From the NCBI GenBank assembly GCA_948144175.1, contig CANXME010002538.1, positions 2,075,501 to 2,139,500 on the forward strand: a DNA stretch of 64,000 nt, given 5' to 3'. Positions 38,304 to 48,182 of the stretch are shown piece by piece (position 1 is the stretch's first letter; each line of letters begins with the position of its first letter). The notes beneath the pieces are model-generated. The model saw only the letters and a program-made list of their open reading frames with translations, searched no databases and was not told the DNA's origin. Source of the stretch: Closterium sp. NIES-65 (taxonomy: Eukaryota; Streptophyta; Zygnematophyceae; Desmidiales; Closteriaceae). Made by a program: the position numbers and the translations under genes.

Positions 38304-41300
38304 CTCCCTTCGTGTAGTCCGGGACCACTTCCTCGCGGTCTGTCTCACCACCCTCATAGTCCACAGCCTCGAGAAGGCCCTCCTAGCGGCGGAGAAGAGC
38401 ATAGTCGCTGTAGGAGCCTCTCAAGGTGACCCCCGCGCCCCCATCTTTGAGGGGTGTTCTCCTTCCCCTCTCCTGCCCTCTGTCGCCTCTGCCGTTGCGG
38501 CCGACCTCGTTGGTCTTGAGTCGGTCGGTGCGGCGTCTGCCCCTAGCGGGAGACGCCGCTCTGGCAAGGGCAATGGGGGCAAGGGAGCGGGTGGGGCCAG
38601 CGGGGGCGGTGGAGGTGGCGGTGGAGGCGGCGGAGGGAGTGGGGGTGGCGGTGGAGGTGGTGGCGGGGGTGGGGGTAGTGGCGGCAGTGGGGGCGGGGGT
38701 GGCGGCGGCGGTGGCGGTGGGAGCGGAGGTGGCGGAGGCGGCGGCGGTGGAGGCGGAGGCGGGGGTGGCGGTGGCGGTGGCGGTGGTGGAGGTGGTCGGA
38801 GTGGCGCTTCGCAGCGGAGCAGCAGTGGGGGTGGTCAGCGCCAGCAGCAGCAGCAGCAGCGTTCTCGCGACCTCCCGACGCCTCAGCAGCTTCGTGAGTG
38901 GTACACCCAGCGTCAGCGTGGTGGGGGTTTTGGTCCCTGCACCTACGTCCTTCGCACTGGCGACCGTGCTGGAGAGCAGTGTGGGGGTACCCACACCGCC
39001 CAGCGCTGCTTTGGCCGCCTGACGGACGCTTGGCGTCAGCAGTTCCCGGAGGCCGCGGAGATCCCCCGTTGGGGAGAGCTGTCTAGGGCTGGTGTAGCTA
39101 TCTTTGATCTTGACTTTGATGCTATCCTTGCTGCCATGTATGCTGTGACCATTAGTGATGAGGGTGACTGTTACCGGTGTTTCCCGCCCGACCCGGGCAT
39201 TGGTACTGCTGCTCTAGGTGTGAGTGAGGCTTCTGCTCTAGGTGCCAGTGCGTCTGTGCTCTCAGGTACTGGTGAGGCTGCTCTCTCAGGTACCAGTGAG
39301 TCTGCGCCCTCAGGTACTGCGTCGGCCTCGGCCTCCCACACCTTCACTCTTGACTCTGGAGCGTCTCGCTCCTTCTTTCGGGACCGCACCACACTCACGC
39401 CACTTAGTCGGTCGGTTGCGGTGTCCCTGGCTGACCCCTCTGGGGGTCCTGTCCATTCTCGCTTCTCCACCGTCCTCCCGTGTCCGGCGGCTCCCTCTGG
39501 CACCCTGTCTGGTCTCTACCTCCCCTCATTCTCTATGATCTTGGTGAGTGGTGCTGACCTTCAGGATGCGGGAGTCCACCAGTTCACCCCTGCTCGTCAG
39601 CGGGTGACGCACTGCACAGAGGCTAGCACAGGCCGTCACCTGGCTACGTTTACACGTCAGCCAGGGTCGAGCCTGTACACACTGACCACTGCTTCTCCTC
39701 CAGTTCCTGAGTCTGGTAGGGTCCCTTCGTCAGGTCAGGTGTTTGCTGCAGCGTCCAGGTCTGGTCCTGAGTCTGCCCCCTGTTCGTGTCGTCGCGTGTC
39801 TCACGAGACTCTCCTCTGGCACCACCGCCTGGGTCACCCCTCTCTGCTTCGGCTCAGAGCCATGGCCTCCCGTCTTCTTGTGTCTGGTCTCCCCCGGTCC
39901 CTCCCTCCCATTCCTCAGGGCCCTGGCCCTGCCTGTGTCCCCTGTGTCGAGGGGCGCCAGCGTGCTGCCCCTCACTCCTCCCAGTTTCCTCCGACAGAGG
40001 CTCCGTTGCAGACGCTTCACATGGACGTGTGGGGCCCTGCCCGCGTCCGTGGACTCCGTCACGAGCGCTACTTCCTGTTGGTGGTTGACGACTACTCGCG
40101 TTACACCACAATCTTCCCCTTGCGCAGCAAGGGTGATGTCACTGAGGTGCTGATCAACTGGATCCGCGCAGCTCGTCTCCAGCTCAGGCAGAGCTTTGGC
40201 TCGGACTTTCCTGTGCTGCGTCTGCACTCGGACAGAGGCGGAGAGTTCTCCTCTGGCCTTCTGCGTGCCTACTGTCGTGCGCGAGGCATCCGTCAGACCT
40301 TCACGCTTTTGGACTCACCGCAGCAAAATGGGATTGCAGAGCGCCGCATTGGCATGGTCATGGACGTCGCTCGTACGTCTATGATGCATGCGGCTGCCCC
40401 CCATTTTCTGTGGCCGTTTGCAGTCAGGTACGCGGCGCATCAGATCAACCTCCACCCCAGGGTCTCCAGGCCGGAGACCTCCCCAGCTCTGCTGTGGACG
40501 GGGAAGGTTGGCGATGCGTCGGCGTTCCGGGTCTGGGGATCTCGGGCGTTTGTCCGCGACTTGTCTGCAGACAAGCTGTCCCCTCGCGCTACTCCCTGCG
40601 TCTTCCTGGGGTTCCCCCCCGACGCCCCTGGGTGGCAATTCTACCACCCCACCCCTCGCCGTGTTCTGTCCTCCCAGGACGTCACGTTCGACGAGTCGGT
40701 ACCCTACTACCGCCTCTTCTCCTACCGCACTCCGTCCCTCCCCCCACCCCCGCTCTTCTTGGTACCAGGTCCCCCCCCGGTAGACCCCCTCCCCCCTCAG
40801 GGTCCTGCCCCTTCAGGTGTGTCCCAGGTAGACGCGGTCGAGCCTGTCGAGGTCACTGGTGACTCTGGTGCTGCTGTGGGTGCTGAGCCTAGGGGTGCTG
40901 TGACTGGGGGTGCTGTGCCTGGGGGTGCTGAGCCTGGGAGTGCGGAGCTTGGGGGTGCGGAGTCTGACGGTGCTGAGCCTGGGGAGGCTGAGCCTGGGGG
41001 TGCTGGGCCTGGGGGTGCTGAGCCTGGGGGTGCTGAGCCTGGGGGTGCTGAGCCCGGGGGTGTTGAGACTGGAGGTGCTGCGCCTAGGGGTGCTGAGCCT
41101 GGGAGTGCTGAGACTGGAGGTTCTTCGCCTGGAGGTTGTCCGGGTGCTTCGACTCGCCGAGAGCCACTCTCCCCACATGAGCTGCGTGAGTGGTTTGCCC
41201 GGCGCTGGAGGCGTGCTGCTGGTGCTGGAGGTTCTTCGGCTGCTGAGGGTGCTGCTGCCGCGCGTCCTGGAGGTGCTCGTACAGGGAGTACTGGAGCTGC

Positions 41301-43782
41301 TGGGCCCGCGGGTTCTCCTGGAGCTGGTGCTGCTGAGCGTGTTGGCGCTGAGACTACCGCTGGCGGTCCGACTGGCAGTGCTCCTGGTGCTGGTGGAGGT
41401 TCTGGGGATGCTGGAGGTGCTGCTGGGGGTTCTGGAGCTACTGGAGGTGCTGCTGGAGCGGGTACTCCTGCTGGGGGTACTGGTGCTGTCCCTGCTGTTT
41501 CTGGCGTCGCCACGCGACCCCGACCGTACTTCGTTCCACTCCTGCAGCAGGTTCTTGGTCTTACACCTTCTCCTGGTCCTCCTCCTCCTCCCTTAGAGGG
41601 TCCACAGCCCGTCCAGTCACAGTCACAGCTACAGCCTGCCTCCCCTTTGCCTGCTCCTTCTCCCTACACTGGTCCGACTGGAGGTCTTACTGAGCGTCGT
41701 GAGCCTGCGTCACGTCCTGCGTCGCCTGTTCGTGCTGCGCGCACTAGTGGTCGCGGTTCGCGTCAGCGTCCTCCTCCTGTCCCTGGCACGCACCGGATGT
41801 CTCTGCGTCCGTCCACTGCTCCTCTGCGTGCCCCTTTGCCTTCTCCTCCTGCTTCCTCTCTTCCTGCTCTTGCCAACCCGGAGTCGGACTCTCTTCGTGC
41901 TGCCAGTCCTACTGTCACGCGTCTCCTTGCTACTGCCGTCACTGACCCTTCTTTCGAGTCTTCTGCTGCGTCTGCCCTTGTTACTGAGCTCGTCGACTTT
42001 GCTGCGCGCTGTCGTCTAGACTACGCTGCTAGTCTTGTCGCTGAGTCTGAGTCTGCCTGTCCTCCGTCCGTCGGGGGTGAGTGTGCCCTTGGCACGGACG
42101 TCCTTGAGGACAGGCAGGAGGAGTTCCAGTGTCTGGCCGCCGCTTCACCTCATCTCGCGTCTGTACTGCTTACCTCTGAGGGAGACCCGGATGCACTAGA
42201 CATCCCGACTCCGCGCTTTTACGCGGAGGCGATAGAGGGTCCCTACTCCTCTCAGTGGCAAGCAGCTATGGATGCAGAGATGGCGTCTTGGAAGTCCACA
42301 GGCACCTACGTTGACGCTGTCCCCCCTCCTGGGGCGAACATCGTCAGTGGCATGTGGATTTTCAGGGTGAAGCGGCCACCGGGTTCTCCGCCTGTCTTCA
42401 AGGCGCGTTACGTGGCTCGTGGCTTCAGTCAGCGGCAGGGAGTTGACTACTTTCAGACCTTCTCCCCCACCCCGAAGATGACCACTCTTCAGGTACTACT
42501 GCACGTTGCTGCTCACCGTGACTACGAGTTGCACTCTCTCGACTTCAGCACTGCTTTCTTGCAGGGCAGCCTGCACGAGGAGATCTGGCTGCGTCGCCCA
42601 CCTGGTTTCACTGGGTCTTTCCCTCCTGGTACCCAGTGGAGTCTCCGGCAGCCAGTCTACGGTCTCCGCCAGGCGCCGCGTGAGTGGCACGACACACTGA
42701 GGACTACGCTGGCGGCACTTGGGTTTGCTCCTTCCACTGCAGACCCGTCGCTGTTTCTGCGCACCGACACCTCTTTGCCGCCGTTCTACATCCTCGTGTA
42801 CGTCAACGACTTGGTCTTTGCCACAGCTAACACTGCTGGACTCGCCTACGTGAAGTCCGAGCTGCAAAAGAGACACACGTGCACTGACCTGGGTGAACTG
42901 CGCAGCTACCTTGGCTTGCAGATCACCCGGGACAGAGCACGCCGCACCATTACCCTGACTCAGTCACACATGGTGCAGCAGGTCCTTCAGCGCTTCGGCT
43001 TCACGTACTCCTCGCCTCAGGCCACTCCTCTGCCTACTCGCCACTCGCTCTCAGCTCTGCCTTCGGATGAGTCCGTAGAGTCGAGTGGCCCGTATGCAGA
43101 GCTTGTTGGCTGCCTCATGTACCTGATGACCTGCACACGACCTGACCTTGCATACCCTCTTAGCATTCTCGCACGCTATGTTGCTCCTGGGAGACACCGA
43201 CCAGAGCACATGGCTGCAGCGAAGAGGGTGTTGCGCTACTTGTGCAGTACGTCGGGCATGGGGCTAGTGCTTGGAGGGCGCAGTCCAGTGGTCCTCACTG
43301 GGCATGCGGACGCTTCTTGGGCTGACGACCAGGCTATGCAGCGGTCGTCAAAGGGTTACACCTTCAGCCTTGGTTCCGGCTCTGTTTCGTGGCGGGCTAC
43401 CCGCTCGTCTTCTGTTCTCGGCTCCAGTTGTGAGGCTGAGATCTACGCCGGGGCTATGGCGGCCCAGGAGCTTCGCTGGCTCACCTACCTGCTGACCGAC
43501 CTTGGAGAGCCGCCTCGTTCTCCTCCAGTCCTGTACGTAGACAACAAGGCCATGCTAGCCTTGTGTCGAGAGCAGCGACTGGAGCACAGGACAAAGCACA
43601 TTGCTCTCCGCTACTTTCTTGCTCGTGAGCTACAGCAGCGTGGACAGTTGCGACTTGCGTACGTGGCCTCTGAGGCCAACACTGCTGATGTCTTCACCAA
43701 GGCACTTGCGCCTTGTGATCATCAGCGCTGCTGCACGCAGCTGGGTCTTGTGCCTCTCTCGCCTCACTTGCTCACTTCTTGA
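38263..43782 (+). CDS. E4 gag-pol continuation: glycine tract, protease, integrase, RT, RNase H
   Basis: Open from MYITLYFLVTRLPDSL to the stop at 43782, about 1840 codons. Order: gag end, poly-glycine tract (38600-38800), CTYVLRTGDRAGEQCGGTH...CF (38938-39012), protease LDSGASRSFF (39350), WHHRLGHPS and CVPCVEGRQ (39830-39960), LHMDVWGP, LHSDRGGEFSS and SPQQNGIAERRIG of integrase (40015-40350), Gly/Ala/Glu/Pro linker (40870-41150), RT (42270-43020), RPDLAYPLS, RNase H (GHADASWADD, CEAEIYAGAM, YVDNKAM). The RT box reads YVND: codon 42805-42807 is AAC where other copies have GAC, so RT activity is probably lost. Confidence 0.93.
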   Translation: MYITLYFLVTRLPDSLRVVRDHFLAVCLTTLIVHSLEKALLAAEKSIVAVGASQGDPRAPIFEGCSPSPLLPSVASAVAADLVGLESVGAASAPSGRRRSGKGNGGKGAGGASGGGGGGGGGGGGSGGGGGGGGGGGGSGGSGGGGGGGGGGGSGGGGGGGGGGGGGGGGGGGGGGGGRSGASQRSSSGGGQRQQQQQQRSRDLPTPQQLREWYTQRQRGGGFGPCTYVLRTGDRAGEQCGGTHTAQRCFGRLTDAWRQQFPEAAEIPRWGELSRAGVAIFDLDFDAILAAMYAVTISDEGDCYRCFPPDPGIGTAALGVSEASALGASASVLSGTGEAALSGTSESAPSGTASASASHTFTLDSGASRSFFRDRTTLTPLSRSVAVSLADPSGGPVHSRFSTVLPCPAAPSGTLSGLYLPSFSMILVSGADLQDAGVHQFTPARQRVTHCTEASTGRHLATFTRQPGSSLYTLTTASPPVPESGRVPSSGQVFAAASRSGPESAPCSCRRVSHETLLWHHRLGHPSLLRLRAMASRLLVSGLPRSLPPIPQGPGPACVPCVEGRQRAAPHSSQFPPTEAPLQTLHMDVWGPARVRGLRHERYFLLVVDDYSRYTTIFPLRSKGDVTEVLINWIRAARLQLRQSFGSDFPVLRLHSDRGGEFSSGLLRAYCRARGIRQTFTLLDSPQQNGIAERRIGMVMDVARTSMMHAAAPHFLWPFAVRYAAHQINLHPRVSRPETSPALLWTGKVGDASAFRVWGSRAFVRDLSADKLSPRATPCVFLGFPPDAPGWQFYHPTPRRVLSSQDVTFDESVPYYRLFSYRTPSLPPPPLFLVPGPPPVDPLPPQGPAPSGVSQVDAVEPVEVTGDSGAAVGAEPRGAVTGGAVPGGAEPGSAELGGAESDGAEPGEAEPGGAGPGGAEPGGAEPGGAEPGGVETGGAAPRGAEPGSAETGGSSPGGCPGASTRREPLSPHELREWFARRWRRAAGAGGSSAAEGAAAARPGGARTGSTGAAGPAGSPGAGAAERVGAETTAGGPTGSAPGAGGGSGDAGGAAGGSGATGGAAGAGTPAGGTGAVPAVSGVATRPRPYFVPLLQQVLGLTPSPGPPPPPLEGPQPVQSQSQLQPASPLPAPSPYTGPTGGLTERREPASRPASPVRAARTSGRGSRQRPPPVPGTHRMSLRPSTAPLRAPLPSPPASSLPALANPESDSLRAASPTVTRLLATAVTDPSFESSAASALVTELVDFAARCRLDYAASLVAESESACPPSVGGECALGTDVLEDRQEEFQCLAAASPHLASVLLTSEGDPDALDIPTPRFYAEAIEGPYSSQWQAAMDAEMASWKSTGTYVDAVPPPGANIVSGMWIFRVKRPPGSPPVFKARYVARGFSQRQGVDYFQTFSPTPKMTTLQVLLHVAAHRDYELHSLDFSTAFLQGSLHEEIWLRRPPGFTGSFPPGTQWSLRQPVYGLRQAPREWHDTLRTTLAALGFAPSTADPSLFLRTDTSLPPFYILVYVNDLVFATANTAGLAYVKSELQKRHTCTDLGELRSYLGLQITRDRARRTITLTQSHMVQQVLQRFGFTYSSPQATPLPTRHSLSALPSDESVESSGPYAELVGCLMYLMTCTRPDLAYPLSILARYVAPGRHRPEHMAAAKRVLRYLCSTSGMGLVLGGRSPVVLTGHADASWADDQAMQRSSKGYTFSLGSGSVSWRATRSSSVLGSSCEAEIYAGAMAAQELRWLTYLLTDLGEPPRSPPVLYVDNKAMLALCREQRLEHRTKHIALRYFLARELQQRGQLRLAYVASEANTADVFTKALAPCDHQRCCTQLGLVPLSPHLLTS

Positions 43783-43994
43783 CCTTGCTTGTACCTTTAC
43801 CTATATATACTCTTGCTCTTGCTTGTTTGACTCTTGTATATCTCTATATGTGATCTTGCATGTGAACTGGCCTTCTGGCCTTTGAACTTGTGCTCGGAAT
43901 GTGTGGTGACTTTGTGATCCACCCTGAGCTTTTCTTTGCTTTGCTTGATTGGTCTTGTGACCCCTTGTTCTCCCCCACTTTGCCTATGGGGGTG
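43783..43994 (+). other. E4 end region: hairpins and polypurine tract
   Basis: After the pol stop: short TATATATA tracts, GGCC-TTCT-GGCC, GGTGACTTTGTGATCCACC, GGTC-TTGT-GACC and CCCCCA-CTTTGCCTA-TGGGGG (about 43972-43992), the last arm being the polypurine tract before the LTR. Confidence 0.65.
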
Positions 43995-44126
43995 TGTCAG
44001 AACATTATAGCTTACTTATTTGTGTAGGCTATAGTGGGGTATCCCATAGGGGGTACAATCCCATTAGGGTTTCCTATTTTTACTCACTTCATTCATAGTC
44101 ATTTCATTCTCGTTCTATTCTTCTCA
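43995..44126 (+). repeat. E4 3' LTR (132 bp)
   Basis: Differs from the 5' LTR at two positions (base 6, and G versus T in CCTATTT(G/T)TACTC). Confidence 0.95.
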
Positions 44127-44131
44127 AAATC

Positions 44132-44815
44132 TCCCCCGCTACACACAGAGTGGATAGCAGATACTGGGACTCGTCACCGCCGTCCACGGAGCAGCGCCAC
44201 CTAAAGAGCCTGCCATAGCTCAATAGGCTCTTGGGGGGGAACAGAGGGAAAAATGGCGCAAAGCCATGGACAAGGAGTTAAAGGCGCTGGAAGAACGCAA
44301 CACCTGGAAGGTCGTACCCATCGGAGTGGCACTCAACAAGACAATAATCACCGGGAAGTGGTTTTTTTGTGTGAAAACAAAGGCAGACGGAACCATCGAC
44401 AAATTTAAGGCGCGTTGGGTCGTACGCGGCTTCGACCAAGAGCACGGACGAGACTTCACCGAGACGTTTGCGCCGGTCAGCCGACAAACCTCACTGCGGA
44501 TTCTCCTCACGATAGCCGCCATTCTCCGACAAATTGATGTCACCAACGCCTTTCTGTACGCTCCCATCAACGCAGAAATCTTTGCCAACAACCGCACGAC
44601 TCAAACGCAGATCCTAATCAAGTCTGTGAGCTGTTGAAGTCCTAATACGGTATCAAACAGGCTCCGAGACTATGGCAGCATTACCTTCACGCCCGACTAA
44701 TACGCATCGGATTACGCCAATTACCGCACAATCAGGGAATGTACCAACTTACGAAAGCTGCTGACTACATTCTACTCATCATCTACGTCGACGACTTACT
44801 CTAGATCGGCTCGAC
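44132..44815 (+). pseudogene. Family B copia, plus arm: reverse transcriptase N-terminal half
   Basis: Continues 36549. Shows the RT start (MDKELKALEERNTWKVVPIG, GKWFFCVKTKADGTIDKFKA, RWVVRGFDQEHGRDFTETFA, QIDVTNAFLYAPIN) and, after a stop near 44635, IIYVDDLL near 44780-44805. It breaks off a few codons after YVDD and joins a fragment in the opposite direction. Confidence 0.85.
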
Positions 44816-44853
44816 CTGATGCATCGTTGGGGTGTTGATAAGGTAGTGAAGAG
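44816..44853 (-). pseudogene. Family B copia, minus arm: piece left of E5
   Basis: On the minus strand this reads HYLINTPTMHQ and continues, without the E5 insertion, from LDRAL at 58959. This shows that E5 inserted into an RT/RNase H region. Confidence 0.7.
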
Positions 44854-44980
44854 TGTCAGAACATTATAGCTTATGCATTTGTGTAGGCTGTAGTGGGGTA
44901 GTCCATAAGGGTTACAACCCAATTAGGGTTAGTACTTGTACCCAACTCTTTCATAGTTCATTGATTCTCGTTTCTCATCA
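44854..44980 (+). repeat. E5 5' LTR (127 bp)
   Basis: TGTCAGAACATTATAG to TTTCTCATCA, followed by the PBS. Confidence 0.92.
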
Positions 44981-45083
44981 TGGTATCGAGCAGGTTCCCT
45001 AGTGGGAACGCTACCTAGGGCCCACCACGAATTTTTTTTTTCTTGCCCGAAGCACGATTCACTCCTGCCTGAATCGCGCTTCG
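44981..45083 (+). other. E5 5' leader: PBS, stem-loop, GGGCCC box, T tract, second stem-loop
   Basis: PBS TGGTATCGAGCAGG, GTTCCC-TAGT-GGGAAC (44994-45009), GGGCCCACCAC (GGGCCC 45018-45023), T run (45032-45041), then CGAAGCACGATTCA pairing with TGAATCGCGCTTCG (45048-45083) with one mismatch. Confidence 0.75.
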
Positions 45084-46111
45084 TGTGCCCTACCTACCCT
45101 CGAGCCGCCCTTAGTGGCCCCTCTCACGGCCCCTTTGACCGCCCTTACGGCCCCTCGCGCCGTCCTCTAAGGCCCCTCGCGCCGCCCTTACGGCCCCCTA
45201 AGGCCCCTCGCGTCGCCCTCTAAGGCCCCTCGCGCCGCCCTTACGGCCCCTTACAACCCCTTAAGGCCCCTCGCGCCGCCCTCTAAGGCCCCTCGTGCCG
45301 CCCTTACGGCCCCGCCTAGGCCTCTTACGGCTCCTCCGCGGCCCCGTCTAGGCCCCTTGCGGCCCCGTCTAGGCCCCTCCGCGACCCCGTCTAGGCCCCT
45401 TAAGGCCTCGTTTAGGCCCCTCCGCGGCCCCGTCCAGGCCCATTGCGGCCCCGTCTAGGCCCTTCCGCGGCCCCGTCTAGGCCCCTTGCGGCCCCGTCTA
45501 GGCCCCTCCGCGGCCCCGTCTAGGCCCCCTTTCGGCCCCGTCTACGCCCCTTTCGGCCCCGGCTAGGCCCCTTTCGGCCCCGCCTAGGCCCCTCTCGGCC
45601 CCGTCTAGGCCCCTCTGCGGCCCAGTCGCCGCCACCTGCGGCCCCGTCGCCGCCACCTACGGCCACACCGCCGCCACCTGCGGCCTCGCTGCCAGCTGCG
45701 GCCCCGCCGCCACCTTTGGCCCAGTCGCCGCCAACTACGGCCCTATTGCCGTCACCCGCGTCCCCGTCGCCCTCCCTTAGCGGCCCTATCACCGCTCCGC
45801 CGCCCAGCGACCGAGCTGCCAAGCAGCACAGCACCCGAGCCGCCCACCTACCGAGCACCCGAGCCGCCCAGCAGCCGAGCCGCCCAGCAGCCGAGCAGCC
45901 GAGCCGCCCAGCAGCCGAGCCGCCCTGACGCCGAGCCGCCCAGCAGCCAAGCCGCTCTGCAGCTGAGCCGCCCAGCACCCGAGCCGGCCTGCAGCCGAGC
46001 CGCCGAGCCGCCGAGCTGCCCTACTGTCTAGCAGCTGCTGTTCCTACCGGTGCTCCTTGGCCCCTCCTTCCTCGGACTGGTGAGCTCACTTGCTCCTAGG
46101 CCAGTGCAGTC
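45084..46111 (+). repeat. E5 leader minisatellite
   Basis: Units containing GCCCCTCGCGCCGCCCT (45110-45310) and CGGCCCCGTCTAGGCCCCT (45310-45620), then CGAGCCGCCCAGCAGC repeats (45830-45990). Non-coding. Confidence 0.8.
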
Positions 46112-48182
46112 ATGGCTACCCCCAGTGTCCTCACTTTTGATGCTAAGGGCCGTGCCGTTGACTTTGAGGTCTGGGTCGATGACCTCCAGGTGTTTCTCCA
46201 GTGCGATAGGGCAGACGGACTCTCTCTGTTCGATCTCACCTCTGGTGCCTCTCCTGCCCCGCCTGCTACTGCTGACAGCAGTATTCGCTCACTGTGGGTC
46301 ACACGCGATGCTGCTGCTCGCCTTGCTGTTCGTCTCCACTTACCGACCACTGAGCGTGCACACTTTAGCAAGTACAAGAGTGCTTAGACCTTGTACGACT
46401 CTGTAGTTGCACGCTACTCTTCCCCTGCCACTGCTGCACTGAGCCGCCTCATGCTACCGTACCTCTTCCCTGACCTTGCTGCCATTCCCACAGTCGCTGA
46501 CCTCATTACGCACCTCTGCACTAGTGACACTCGCTAGCGCGCTGCGCTTCTTGCTGAGTTCTGCGCCAAGAACCCCCACCCCCCTGTACATCACCCTCTA
46601 CTACATAGTCACCCAGCTCCCTGACTCTCTCCACGTAGTCAGGGACCACTTCCTCTCAGTTTGCCCCACCACTCTCACTGTTGACCTCCTCCAGAAGGCC
46701 CTCCTAGCAGCAAAGAAGAGCATAGTCGTTGTAGGAGCCTCTCGTGGTGACCCTCGCACCCCCGTCTTTGAGGAGTGTTCTCCCTCCCCCCTCTTGCCCT
46801 CTGTTGCCTCTGGTGCTGCGGCCGACCTCGTTGGTTTCGAGTCGGTTGGCGCTGCGTTTGCCCTAAGCGGGAGACGCCACACCGGCAAGGGAAAAGGGGG
46901 CAAGGGAGCTGGAAGGGCTGGCGGGGGCGGTGGAGGTGGTGGTGGAGGCAGTGGAGGGGGTGGGGATGGTGGTGGGAGTGGTGGCGGGGGTGGCGGCGGC
47001 GGCGGCAGCAGTGGAGGCAGAGGAGGCGGTGGAGGTGGCGGAGGGAGCGGAGGCGGCGGAGGTGGCGGAGGAGGCGGAGGTGGAGGAGGCGGCGGAGGCA
47101 GCGGCGGCAGCAGTGGACTCGGTCGCGGCTTTGCGCAGACGAGTGGCTCCGTTGGTGGTTCGCACCAGCAGCAGCAGAGCAGCCGTGAGACCCTGTCCCC
47201 TCAGCAGCTTCGTGAGTGGTACGCTGCGCATCAGCGCAGTGGGGGTACGGGTCCCTGCACCTACGTTCTCCGCACCAGCGACCGCGCTGGTGAGCAGTGC
47301 GGGGGCCCGCACCCCACCTAGCGCTGCTTCGGCCGCCTGACGGGCGCGTGGCGTCACCAGTTCCCTGGGACCTCTGAGATCCCTCGCTGGGGAGAGCTGT
47401 CTGGGACGGGGGTTGCTATCTTTGATCTTGACTTTGATGCTATTCTTGCTGCCATGTATGCTGTTGATGATAGTGTTGTGGGTGACTGTTACTTGTGTGT
47501 ACCGCCTGACCCAGGCATTGAGGCTACTGCTCTAGGTGCTGGTGAGGCTGCTGCTCTAGGTGCTAGTGCGTCATCTGCCCCAGGTGCTAGTGCGTCTGCT
47601 ACCCCAGGTGCTGGTGAGTCTGCGCTCTCAAGTACTACGTCGGCTCCGTCCTTACACACCTTCACCCTTGACTCGGGTGCGTCCCGCTCCTTCTTTCGAG
47701 ACCGCACCACTCTTACGCCGCTTAGTCGGCCGGTTGCAGTCTCCCTTGGAGACCCCTCTTGGGGTCCTGTCCTTGCTAGCTTCTCCACTGTCTTACCGTG
47801 CCCGGCAGCCCCCTCTGGCACCCTGTCAAGTCTCTACCTCCCCTCGTTCTCTACGAACTTGGTGAGTGGAGCGGACCTACAGGATAGGGGGGTCCACCAG
47901 TTCACTCTTGCGAGTCAGCGAGTGACCCACTGCACGTGTGCTCGGACAGGCCGACACTTGGCCACGTTCACTCGTCGGCCAGGGTCGAGCCTGTACACCC
48001 TTACTACTGAGTCTCCTCCGGGTGCTGAGTCTGCCCAGGTAGCTGCGTCGAGTCTGGTGTTTGCTGCAGCGTTCAGGTCTGGTCCTGAGTCTGCTCCCTG
48101 TTCGTGTCGTCTCTTGTCCCACCAGACTCTCCTTTGGCACCACCGCCTTGGTCACCCCTCCTTGCTTCGTCTCCGAGGCATG
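46112..48182 (+). pseudogene. E5 gag, protease and GAG-pre-integrase
   Basis: From ATG 46112 (MATPSVLTFDAKGRAVDFEV). Stops at 46385-46387 (CAG to TAG) and near 46535. The NPPPMYI site is damaged and the frame shifts at the C-rich run near 46572-46584. Then comes a glycine tract (46920-47110), the zinc-like CTYVLRTSDRAGEQCGGPH cut by TAG 47319-47321 before RCF, protease LDSGASRSFF (about 47670), pre-integrase and LLWHHRLGHPSLLRLRG, where E6 interrupts. The coding sequence resumes at 54767. Confidence 0.88.

Larger units (their letters stand above)
36550..44126 (+). mobile_element. E4, full-length young Ty1/copia element
   Basis: 7.6 kb with 132-bp LTRs differing at two positions and a perfect AAATC TSD (36545-36549, 44127-44131). 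It splits family B: the related minus copy has an uninterrupted GCAAATCTCCCCCGC at the matching place (about 60643-60660). It holds all copia domains in order. Defects are one frameshift at a C14 run in gag and a changed RT active site. Confidence 0.97.
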
